A stretch of 62,032 nucleotides of DNA from an uncultured Gemmatimonadota bacterium (lineage in GTDB: Bacteria > Latescibacterota > UBA2968 > UBA8231), in NCBI GenBank assembly GCA_903893785.1, contig CAITNQ010000411.1:1-62032 (forward strand), given 5' to 3'. The stretch's first letter is position 1, and every line of letters begins with the position of its first letter. The notes under the pieces are model-generated. The model ran no database searches. It was not told where the DNA came from and saw nothing but the letters and a program-made list of their open reading frames with translations. A program made the translations under genes and the position numbers. Shown piece after piece: positions 15,568 to 24,421 of this stretch.

Positions 15568-17053
15568 CGACCAACTCCACCGTCAGGAGGCAATCGCCAT
15601 CGGGCAGGCGCACCGAACGACGTCGGCCGTCGAAGGCCGTCCACGGGCGCCCGTTCAACTGCACCCGCGCCAGCGCTATGTCGGGGTCCTCGACGGGGCA
15701 CACGTACAGGTCGCCGGGCGCCCGCTCCGCACCCACGTGGAAGTGCAGCGTCGCCGGCTGGCGCTGCACGAACAGGCTGAGGTAAAGGTAGTTGAGCAGG
15801 GCATGCTCCATCGTGTGGTAGCTGCCTTTCGAGGAGTTTGCTTTGGTGCCGTCCAACAGGCGCCCCACCCGGTCGACGCTGATGTAGTCGCCGCCATAGA
15901 CGGGGTCGAGCAGATACTGGTTCCAGAAGACCGCCGTTCGCCGGAAGTAATCGAGCCAGGCCGGGTCACGGGTTAAGCGGTACGCATACAGGGCCATGAA
16001 ATTGCCGTATGCCTGGATGAACCAGACTTTCGCCGTGCCGTGCACCTCGGGAGCGATGCGGGCGAATCCGGGATACCAACCGCCGTACGTCCCGTCCCAG
16101 GCCCAACGCTGCATGGCCGCGGCCAGTTCCAGCGCCGTCTGCCGGTACGACTCGCGTCCCGTCAAGCCGTAAAGGCGCATCAGGACCCAGGCCGTCTCGA
16201 TGTTGCCGCCGGCGCTGAGGAACTCGGTCCCCTCCTGTTGCCGCGGCAAGCAGACCCAATCGCGAGCGAAGTCGTCGCGGACCAGGCCTTGTTCGGGCGT
16301 GCGCATGTGGTCGAGCGCCAGGTCCATATCGCGCTGCATCTGCGCCAGATGGGCCGGCGTGGGGTCGCTCAGGTAATGGTACAGCATGTAACTGCTGAGC
16401 AGGCCGATCTGCGGGTTGAAGCTCTTCTGGTCCCGGCGCACGGACAGGTCGCGGTTCAGTTCGACGTAATACCCCCCGTGGAGACTGTCCCAGGCCTGGT
16501 CCTGCATTATCCGGTGGGCCGCCTCCAGGCATTGCCAGGCGCGCGGGTCGCGGGTGACCAGGCAATACAGGGCCAACCCGGTAGTGGCGTACATCTGCGT
16601 GAAGGCGTCTTTGACCGTATCGACGGGAACTCCGGTGACCGATACCGAACGGTACCAACCGCCGTACCGCGCATCCCAACCATAGCGCATCAACCAGTCA
16701 GCTGTCTGGCGCGCCAGCTCGAGATAGGGCTCGCCGCCACCGAGCAGGTACGCGGCCGACAGGCTGTAGAGATGCCGACCCACCATCGTCGGATACCGGT
16801 CGCTGGAACCCGTCGGCTGCCACTCACGCGTTAGGCCGGTGTGGAAACCGCCGTGCTCGCGGTCACGCCCGTGTTCCAGCCATGGCGGCATAACCTGCTG
16901 CAGGGCCTGCTGGCGCCACGATGCCGGCGCCATCACCTGCCGGTCCTGCCCGGTGGTGTCATCGGCCATCGTTGGCATCCCCCCCAGCAGCAGGCCGCCC
17001 ACCAGCGCCCAACGCAAAACGCCCGGTGCCGACCTCGACCACGGCCTTTTCAT
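15557..17053 (-). CDS. Exported N-acylglucosamine 2-epimerase (AGE)-family protein
   Basis: 498 residues. The N-terminus (MKRPWSRSAPGVLRWALVGG, ending about GMPTMADD) is a signal peptide, so the enzyme acts in the periplasm, unusual for this mostly cytosolic family. The alpha/alpha-barrel shows family motifs: Gly-Gly-Trp/Tyr turns (RYGGWYRS, HGGYYVEL, YGGWYPGF), GNIETAWVLMRLYGL and the late catalytic-type YHTMEHALLNYLYL. A C-terminal beta-rich extension of about 90 residues follows. The likely reaction is epimerisation or isomerisation of a sugar such as mannose or cellobiose. ATG at 17053 was preferred over 17059 for its spacing from GGGGGG. The frame is open far upstream through a decayed kinase, which I treat as separate. 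Overlaps the SDR gene. Confidence 0.85.
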   Translation of the reverse strand: MKRPWSRSAPGVLRWALVGGLLLGGMPTMADDTTGQDRQVMAPASWRQQALQQVMPPWLEHGRDREHGGFHTGLTREWQPTGSSDRYPTMVGRHLYSLSAAYLLGGGEPYLELARQTADWLMRYGWDARYGGWYRSVSVTGVPVDTVKDAFTQMYATTGLALYCLVTRDPRAWQCLEAAHRIMQDQAWDSLHGGYYVELNRDLSVRRDQKSFNPQIGLLSSYMLYHYLSDPTPAHLAQMQRDMDLALDHMRTPEQGLVRDDFARDWVCLPRQQEGTEFLSAGGNIETAWVLMRLYGLTGRESYRQTALELAAAMQRWAWDGTYGGWYPGFARIAPEVHGTAKVWFIQAYGNFMALYAYRLTRDPAWLDYFRRTAVFWNQYLLDPVYGGDYISVDRVGRLLDGTKANSSKGSYHTMEHALLNYLYLSLFVQRQPATLHFHVGAERAPGDLYVCPVEDPDIALARVQLNGRPWTAFDGRRRSVRLPDGDCLLTVELVDGR

Positions 17054-17065
17054 GTTCATTCCCCC

Positions 17066-18031
17066 CAGCTCTCGCCCCCCCCGAGCGGGGCCCAGGGCGA
17101 CGGTGCACTCCCCTTCCGCGGCGGCGACCGGTAGGAGCGCCCTGAAGGCGACGCCTTCGCGCGGTTGGCTGTCGGCCTCGAGGACGCCGCCGTGTTCCGG
17201 CACAATGGCACGGGAAACCGATAGCCCCAAAACAGACCACCGGCCGGTGGGTTTGGTGGTGAAGAAGGGGTCGAACGCGACCGGCAGCACTTCAGGGCGA
17301 ACGCCCCCGCCGTCGTCACGCACGCTCCGGCACACCCACCGCCCGGCAGCCTCGAGGCGGGCCCCCAGCGTCGTCGCCGGTTGCCACTGGCTGCCCTGCT
17401 CGGTTGGGTGGGCGTTCTGGTCGAGGGTCACCAGATCACACGAGTCCGTGGCCGCGGGTTCCAGCGGGCTGACCTGGCAGGCCACGAAAGGCACCAGGTG
17501 GCACGGCTCGCAGCGCCGGGCATCCACCAGGACCGGCCAGTTACCTTCGGTCTGCGTCTGCAGCACCAGGTTGCACAGGCGCTGCAGGGCCAAAGGCACG
17601 CGGACTGCCGTGCCTTCCCGTCGTCGCTCGCTGATGTCGTGGCTGATCCCCTCGACGCCGACAGGTTGGCCGGCATCATCGACCAGCGCCGCCAGGCCGC
17701 TGCGGTGCCGGCGTCTACCGCCGTCGGCGTGGCGCCGGCGGGTCCGGGCCGATACCGGGTCGAGTTGGGGGCCATCGCTGAATTCGCGCAACGAGCGGCC
17801 GGTGAGGCCGCCGCGGGGCAGGCCGAAGAGGGCGTCCGCGGCCCCCTTGGCGCAGGCAGAATCCCCGCCCGGGCTGACCCTGGCGATGCCCTCACCCAAC
17901 GCTTTCACCCGCCGGCGATGGCGCTCCGCACTGCCACGAGCGGCGGCCAGCTGCCGGCGCAGAACCGCGACCTGGCCCGGCCCTTCCGGGCCACTGGGGC
18001 ACGAATCGCTCGGGTCAGCTCCCGGCACCAT
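17066..18031 (-). pseudogene. Decayed PAS sensor histidine kinase
   Basis: An open stretch, in the same frame as the epimerase gene, that reads as a damaged kinase. A PAS beginning survives (ALGEGIARVSPGGD, then ALFGLPRGGLTGRSLREF) and a PAC-like end (GVEGISHDIS), but the sequence between is scrambled. The H-box with its phospho-accepting His and the N-box are missing. The ATPase F-box survives (FDPFFTTK), but the following glycine box is changed (GRWSVLGLS where GxGTGLGLS is expected). No stop has yet appeared, so decay looks recent or the fragment may still be translated. A functional 824-residue sensor-epimerase fusion is unlikely because a signal peptide and ribosome site sit at the junction. 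Confidence 0.6.
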
Positions 18032-18068
18032 GGCCTGCCGCGTCAGACGGTGGGTGGACGTGGGGGGG

Positions 18069-18108
18069 AGCCCGGGCAGCCCCCCTGCGGTTGGGGCGCG
18101 CCCGGGCT
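18069..18108 (-). terminator. Hairpin downstream of the octaheme cytochrome gene
   Basis: Perfect inverted repeat AGCCCGGGC (18069-18077) / GCCCGGGCT (18100-18108) enclosing a second GCCCC/GGGGC pairing, so it folds into one long GC hairpin. It lies about 90 nt past the stop codon on the minus strand. No T tract, so termination efficiency is uncertain. Confidence 0.5.
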
Positions 18109-18196
18109 AACAAGCGGTCGGTGGTGCATCTCGTCAAGGGACCCTCACCGGCCTTGGCCGGGGCCCCCGGCCCACCCCAGGCCCCGAGCGGCCGGT

Positions 18197-19750
18197 TCAG
18201 TTGTGCTGCAGGTACCGGTCCTGGTACGCTTTCTTCATGGCCTCGATCTCTGCCGGGGTCATACCCTTCTTCCATTCGTGCCCAGGACCCTGCAGCAGGT
18301 GGTCGACGGCCTGCTGGTATTTGGCGCCCATTGCCGGCGAACGAGCGCCGGCCGCCTGGACTACCTCGGGCAGGAACTCGGTGTAGAAGTTCTTGGCAAC
18401 CTCGTACATCCCGTGCCAGTGAGTGTAGTCCGGCCCCATCATGGCGGCGCCGTGGCGGGCCCGGCGTCCCTGGTGGTGCCACAGCTCGTAGTAGGTCCAG
18501 CCTAGGGTCTCGCCGAAGGGCGACTTGGCGTCCAGCACGCCGTCTTGCTGCAGCTGGGTCATCAGGTCCTGAGCCGGCTTGGCAAACTTGTCGTTGTAGA
18601 GCGTGACCAGGCCATCGAACTGGCCGTAGAAATTGTCCACGTGGCTGGTGGCGTGGCAGCTGGCGCATACCCCCCGCATGTCGGCGCGGCGCTCCTGCCA
18701 GGAACGTACACGGGCCACCGTGCGAGGCACCTGGCGGGTCGCAAGTCGCCCGTCGGCCACGTACCGCTCAGCCACGGTCACCGTCTGCCCCGCCGTCGGC
18801 AGGGCGCGGCCTTCGGGGTAGTCTTCACGCGCGCCATCCGCAAAAACCACCTGGTTCAGTTGGGTCGACACTACCGGACGCAGGGTCCACGACAGGCGTT
18901 CGCCCACATCGTGGCTGTTGCCGCGCACGGTGCCGTCGGGGCCCACATAACTGCCCATGTGGCAGGTCACGCAGGTGGGCGCCGCCGAGTAATCGCGGCC
19001 CAGGACCCAGTCGCCTGGCTTGTCCAGAGCCATGCGCTCGCGGTTGGCGGCAAAGGCAATGCCGTGCTTCGATTCCTGGTAGATTTCCATCTGCGGGTGG
19101 TCCGGCCCAAGATGGCACTTACCGCAGTTCTCCGGGCTGCGCGCCAGGCCGGCGTCAAAGTCGTGGCGCGAGTGGCAGGCGTTGCACGAACCCTTGGAGC
19201 CGTCCGGGTTCAGCCGCCCCATACCTGAGTTCGGCCAGGTGTCCGGATCGAGGCGCGGCATGCCCTCCGCGTTCCGCGCCACAGCGCCGTCAGACTGGCG
19301 CGCAAAGGCGACGATGGACCCGTGGCACTGCCAACACCCGTTGACGGCGTCGGCGACGTTGTTGGGCAGGCCACAGATGCGCTCGGCGATGACATTGTCG
19401 AGGCTCTGGATGATCTCGCCTGCGCGGGCATGGTGACTGGCCGTGAACTGGCTGGTCTCGTCGGCGTGGCAGGCGCCGCAGTCTTTGGGCGTCACCAGGG
19501 TCGCTACCCAGACCCCGTGGTGCTGCCACGCGTCCGGCTCGTCGCTGGCAGCTTGGTGGCAGTCGTAGCAGCCCACGCCATTGGCCGCGTGACGCGAATG
19601 CTGCCATTCCATCACCAGGGCGGCTGACTGCCGGGTGTGGCAGTCCACGCACGGCGCCGAGGGGTCACTGGCCCCCGGCAGCCCCGCCCAGGAGGCCGAG
19701 GCCGCCAGCCCCAGCCACACCCCAGTCCATCGCCACCATTTTGCCTTCAT
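18197..19750 (-). CDS. Octaheme c-type cytochrome, hydroxylamine oxidoreductase (HAO) family
   Basis: 517 residues with a signal peptide (start WWRWTGVWLGLAASASWAG) and exactly eight CxxCH heme sites in order: CVDCH, CYDCH, CGACH, CWQCH, CNACH, CGKCH, CVTCH, CASCH. After the last heme comes the HAO-type C-terminal helix region TYYELWHHQGRRARHGAAMM then PDYTHWHGMYEVAKNF. The family oxidises hydroxylamine or hydrazine, or runs in reverse reducing nitrite or hydroxylamine; direction depends on the tyrosine that cross-links heme P460. Several candidate Tyr are present and alignment is needed to decide. Periplasmic. ATG at 19750 has GGAGGAG 5-6 nt upstream. No quinol-dehydrogenase partner (NrfH/cytochrome cM) is adjacent, so the electron route is unknown. 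Confidence 0.88.
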   Translation of the reverse strand: MKAKWWRWTGVWLGLAASASWAGLPGASDPSAPCVDCHTRQSAALVMEWQHSRHAANGVGCYDCHQAASDEPDAWQHHGVWVATLVTPKDCGACHADETSQFTASHHARAGEIIQSLDNVIAERICGLPNNVADAVNGCWQCHGSIVAFARQSDGAVARNAEGMPRLDPDTWPNSGMGRLNPDGSKGSCNACHSRHDFDAGLARSPENCGKCHLGPDHPQMEIYQESKHGIAFAANRERMALDKPGDWVLGRDYSAAPTCVTCHMGSYVGPDGTVRGNSHDVGERLSWTLRPVVSTQLNQVVFADGAREDYPEGRALPTAGQTVTVAERYVADGRLATRQVPRTVARVRSWQERRADMRGVCASCHATSHVDNFYGQFDGLVTLYNDKFAKPAQDLMTQLQQDGVLDAKSPFGETLGWTYYELWHHQGRRARHGAAMMGPDYTHWHGMYEVAKNFYTEFLPEVVQAAGARSPAMGAKYQQAVDHLLQGPGHEWKKGMTPAEIEAMKKAYQDRYLQHN

Positions 19751-20366
19751 CGCGCTCCTCCCCAACTGGTAATCTGTCGTCAGCTGGCCGCTGCCAGCCC
19801 GCCCGGCCGGTCCCGATAATCGCGGTTCCGGGCAGTGGCAGTGCCGCCCCGACAGGTGCAACTACATGGATCGCCCGGGCCTATTGAGGATGTTAGGCTC
19901 CTCTTACCCGTTTATGCTAATATGACGCCGAAACCACCGCCGGCGCAACGGCTGTCAAGCCGCCCGCGACCGTCGCCGAACAGCGGCCGCCATCGATGGT
20001 GGCCCGGTATGTCCGCGCTCCACCCCGGCCGCGCTGTGGCGCCCGCCACTACCGCGCGGCCGGGGAGCAGCGCCGCACTGGGTCGCCGCCACCAGGGGGG
20101 CCAGCGGGCCCGCCTGGCCAGGCGCCGTTACCGCGTCGGTGGCGAGCCGGTGGCCACGGACCGCCAAAGGCGTACCTTCGTATGTCCGTGTACCGCCGCC
20201 GCCGATCCCCGTCGCCTCGGTCTAGCGCGAGTCCGTTTCGGCGCGGCGGGAGGACCGTGGCGCCATTCCTCGTACGCACGGTCCAGCAACCGGGTGCTCG
20301 CCTGCCTCCCGGGCGTGGCCGCGCACCGCCACCACGCAGCCAGCGAGGCGATGCCCAGGGAAGCCA
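19751..20366. other. 616-bp intergenic region between divergent genes
   Basis: Separates the minus-strand octaheme cytochrome gene from the plus-strand ABC export operon and must hold both promoters. A relatively AT-rich patch (about 19883-19925, including TTGAGG and TATGCTAATATG) stands out but gives no pair of boxes with 16-18 nt spacing on either strand. Open frames here on both strands are Arg/Pro/Ala-rich with no recognisable protein, and I call no gene. Confidence 0.5.
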
Positions 20367-21617
20367 ATGAAGACAGACGCGACAGCGCCCGGGCGCCCGG
20401 GCGCGACCTGCCGCGGCGCGTGGCGTCGCTGGGGCTACCTGTTGGCGGGCGGCAGCCTCGCGGCCCTGGCCGGGGCCTGGCAGGCGTGGGCGCCGCGCCC
20501 CGTGCACACCATCGCCATGCGCCCTGGCTCCTATGCCGAGCGCGTGGTGGCGTCGGGCCGCGTGTTGGCCGCCGCCGAGGTGCATCTGGGGGCGCTGCGT
20601 CTGGGCCAGGTTGCCCGGGTGACCGCTGAACTCGGCCAACCCGTGAAGGCCGGTGACATACTGGTGGAACTGGAGGCCGGCGAGGCCACCGCCAGCGTGC
20701 GCCAGGCCGAGGCAGCCCTGGCCGAGGCCGAGGCGGCGCTGGCCCAGGTGCACCAGGTCAAGGAGGCGGTAGCCGTCAGCCGCCGCGAGGCGGCCGAGGC
20801 CCATTACGGTACCGCCCAGCGCGAGCTCGAACGGGCGCAGCAGCTGGTGGCCGCTGGCGCCGCCACCCAAGCCGACCTGGAACAGGCCGGGCGCGGGTTG
20901 GCGACAGCACGCGCCGATCGCGATGCCGCCCGGGCGCAGGCGCTGGCCGCGGCGGCAGGCGGTAGCGAGACGCGGGCGGCGGCCGCTGCCCTGGCCCAGG
21001 CTCGGGCTCGCCTGGATGTGGCCCAAGCCCAGCGCGAGCAGTTGCGCGTCCGTGCCCCCTCGGCCGGCGTGGTGCTGGCGCGCCAGGTGGAGGTCGGCGA
21101 TGTGGTCACGCCCGGTCAGTTGCTGCTGGTCCTGGCCGCCAGCGGCCCGACCCGGGTGGCGGTGCAGATCGACGAAAACCAGGTGGGCCGGCTGGCACCG
21201 GGCCAGACCGCACGGGTTTCTGCCGAGGCCTACCCGGAGCAGCAGTTCGCGGCGCACCTGGTCACCGTGTCGCCGGGAGTCGACCTGGGCCGCGGCACGG
21301 TTGAGGCTCGGCTGCTGGTGCCCGACCCCCCGGCGTACCTGCGGCCCAACATGACCGTCTCCGTCAACCTGGAAATCTGCGACCTCGACAGTGCGGTGGT
21401 CATCCCGGCGGCCGCGCTGCGCGATGGCGACGCCGCCGCGCCGTGGGTACTGGTGGTTGCCGACGGCACAGCCCGACGCCGCTCGGTGCAGTTAGGCCCG
21501 CGGGCAGGCGATGTGGTGCGGGTCCGACAGGGGCTGGCAACGGGCGACCTGGTGATCGTCGACGCCGCCGCCAGCGAAGGAATGCGCGTCCGTCCGGAAC
21601 CACTGAAGATCCCGTAG
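20367..21617 (+). CDS. Periplasmic adaptor (membrane fusion protein, MacA/HlyD type)
   Basis: 416 residues. An N-terminal basic stretch and a single hydrophobic anchor (WGYLLAGGSLAALAGAWQAW) place it in the inner membrane facing the periplasm. Biotinyl-lipoyl half-motifs (SGRVLAAAEVHLGALRLGQV and VRAPSAGVVLARQVEVGD) flank a long Ala/Glu/Arg coiled-coil hairpin (about residues 105-220), followed by beta-barrel and membrane-proximal domains. This is the adaptor of a tripartite ABC efflux or lipid-export machine. ATG at 20367. The permease starts 85 bp downstream and the ATPase overlaps the permease, so all three form one operon. No outer-membrane TolC is in the window. Confidence 0.9.
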   Translation: MKTDATAPGRPGATCRGAWRRWGYLLAGGSLAALAGAWQAWAPRPVHTIAMRPGSYAERVVASGRVLAAAEVHLGALRLGQVARVTAELGQPVKAGDILVELEAGEATASVRQAEAALAEAEAALAQVHQVKEAVAVSRREAAEAHYGTAQRELERAQQLVAAGAATQADLEQAGRGLATARADRDAARAQALAAAAGGSETRAAAAALAQARARLDVAQAQREQLRVRAPSAGVVLARQVEVGDVVTPGQLLLVLAASGPTRVAVQIDENQVGRLAPGQTARVSAEAYPEQQFAAHLVTVSPGVDLGRGTVEARLLVPDPPAYLRPNMTVSVNLEICDLDSAVVIPAAALRDGDAAAPWVLVVADGTARRRSVQLGPRAGDVVRVRQGLATGDLVIVDAAASEGMRVRPEPLKIP

Positions 21618-21701
21618 CGCCACCGCAGTTGGCCGACGCCCGAGCCCCAGCTGGGCCGACGCCGGCCGTTGCCCACCGAGTCGCCGACGGAAAGCCGAAG
21701 C

Positions 21702-22911
<1,210 letters not shown>

Positions 22912-22919
<8 letters not shown>

Positions 22920-23640
22920 CGCTCTCGCCGGCCCCTCGGCGCCACCCGTTCTGCGCCTGTCGCGGGTCACCAAGGCCTATGGCGACCACGTGGTCACCGA
23001 GGTGCTCCACGGCATTGACCTCGAGATTGCGCCCGGTGAACTCACCGCTCTGATCGGCCCGTCGGGATCCGGCAAGAGCACCCTGCTCCATCTGATGGGC
23101 CTCCTCGACCGCCCCACGAGCGGCCAGGTTGAGGTGGAAGGCGTGCCCACCACCGCGCTGGACGACCACGGTCTGACGGCCGTTCGCGGCCGAACCCTGG
23201 GTTTCGTGTTCCAGTTCCATCACCTGCTGCCCGCTTTCACCGCCTGCGAGAACGTGCTGCTGCCCGCCTACGCAGCCCAGGGCCGGACCACTCCGGCGAT
23301 GCGCCTGCGGGCCCTGGAGTTGCTCGAGCAGATGGGTCTGGAGGCGTACGCCCACCGGCTGGCCACCGACCTGTCGGGCGGCCAGCAGCAGCGGGTCGCC
23401 ATCGCCCGGGCGCTGATGCGCGCCCCGCGGCTGGTCCTGGCCGACGAGCCGACCGGTAATCTGGACACGGCCACGGCAGACCAGGTGTTCGCGCTGCTGA
23501 CGCGCTGCAACCGCGAGTTGGGCACTGCCATGCTCGTGGTTACCCACGACCCGCGCGTGGCGGCGCGCTGCAGTCGCGTGATCGAGTTGGTCGACGGCCG
23601 GATCTGCGCGGATCGGCGCCAAGGTGTTTCCTCGGCCTGA
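22912..23640 (+). CDS. ABC transporter ATPase (MacB/LolD type)
   Basis: 242 residues. Walker [10 protein letters not shown] (about residues 44-52), Q-loop [18 protein letters not shown], signature [15 protein letters not shown], Walker [14 protein letters not shown]-loop VVTHDP. The EPTGNLD form and the FQFHHLLP Q-loop are typical of the LolD/MacB/FtsE subgroup that pairs with FtsX-like permeases. It hydrolyses ATP in the cytoplasm to drive the permease encoded just before. ATG at 22912 overlaps the permease stop. Last gene of the adaptor-permease-ATPase operon. Confidence 0.95.
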
Positions 23641-23676
23641 TCGGCGCGGGTCGCCTCCCGCCCGCGACCGGCCGCA

Positions 23677-23704
23677 CTGAACGCGCGGTCGACGCTCGGT
23701 TCAG
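23677..23704. terminator. Weak hairpin between convergent genes
   Basis: CTGAAC (23677-23682) pairs with GTTCAG (23699-23704) in the short gap between the ABC operon and the minus-strand repeat-protein gene, overlapping that gene's stop. A second imperfect stem lies at 23647-23670. No T tract. Confidence 0.3.
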
Positions 23705-24126
23705 CGCGCCAGGCGCAGCCAACGCGACAGGCCCGCCCGGGCCCGGCGCTCAACCCTCGCCCGCGCGGGCGCGCTCCGTTCGGGTTGGTGTGGCCACTCC
23801 TGGTGCACGGCCGGGGCCAGTTGGTTGGCGATGGCCTGGGCGGCAGCGCCGCTCCAGGTGACCCAGGACGGGCCGTCAAGGAGAGCGCCAGCGGTCCCAG
23901 CGGCTGCCACCGCCGGGCCCAGGTCCGCTACCATCGCCGCCGCGGCCGCGTGGCTCCAGGCCGTCCAGGCGACCCCGTCCATGACCACGGGCTCGGACTC
24001 GGACAAGCCGGGCGTCGCGGCCGTGGGCGACAAGGTCGCGGCCGACGCGACCGCGGCGCCGGACAGCAGCAGCAGGGCGGCGGCGGCCAGGCAGACACGG
24101 TAGCGGCAGGTCGTCAGGTCAGTCAT
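23701..24126 (-). CDS. Small exported Ala-rich protein with a duplicated 24-residue unit
   Basis: 141 residues. Signal peptide ([19 protein letters not shown]), then two copies of one unit: [20 protein letters not shown] followed by GPAV (about residues 50-73) and [20 protein letters not shown] followed by APAV (about 84-107). Each unit has two Trp three residues apart, an Ala helix and a Leu-x-Pro-Ala-Val end. The C-terminal 30 residues are strongly basic ([20 protein letters not shown]). ATG at 24126 with GGGAG upstream; a longer frame upstream crosses AT-rich non-coding DNA. No family recognised. Periplasmic or surface; the basic tail could bind an acidic polymer. It lies downstream of cstA on the same strand, with its own candidate promoter. 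Confidence 0.6.
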   Translation of the reverse strand: MTDLTTCRYRVCLAAAALLLLSGAAVASAATLSPTAATPGLSESEPVVMDGVAWTAWSHAAAAAMVADLGPAVAAAGTAGALLDGPSWVTWSGAAAQAIANQLAPAVHQEWPHQPERSAPARARVERRARAGLSRWLRLAR

Positions 24127-24235
24127 GTCGGTGCTCCCGGCAACTGGGGGAATGTTGGCTGCCGCGAGCCATGCAAGGGGCGTGCCACCGCCGCCAAACC
24201 GCGCCGATGGCCCTGCAGGATAACTCGTATCTATT

Positions 24236-24264
24236 TGTTTATAATAAGCTTGAGCATGTATCAA
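24236..24264 (-). promoter_or_regulatory. Candidate promoter for the small repeat protein
   Basis: Minus strand TTGATA (24264-24259), a 17-nt spacer, TAAACA (24241-24236), in the most AT-rich island of the region (24221-24265, which also contains TATAAT on the plus strand). Predicted start is about 100 nt upstream of the ATG at 24126. Confidence 0.4.
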
Positions 24265-24421
24265 AGGAAGCCATTGCCGACGTGATGGCAGCGCCCGAGC
24301 CGTCGCACCTGACGGTGCTGCGGCCATTGAGTTGGCAGCGCCGCCAAGCAGCTTGGCAGCTGAACACACCGCGCCAGGCGGCCGGCCCGCAGGGAGGCGC
24401 CAGACCGGCCATGGCCCGGTC

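Noticed and set aside
15557..18031. A single 824-residue sensor-epimerase fusion protein
   Set aside because: A signal peptide and ribosome-binding site lie at the junction and the kinase part has lost essential motifs, so two units are more likely.
19835..20629. A 264-codon open frame starting in the gap before the export operon
   Set aside because: Arg/Pro/Gly-rich composition typical of chance frames in GC-rich DNA, with no recognisable motif; it overlaps the adaptor gene in another frame.
20049..21257. A 402-codon open frame antisense to the membrane-fusion-protein gene
   Set aside because: It is the GC-rich shadow of a clear HlyD/MacA-type protein on the other strand and has no family features or ribosome site.
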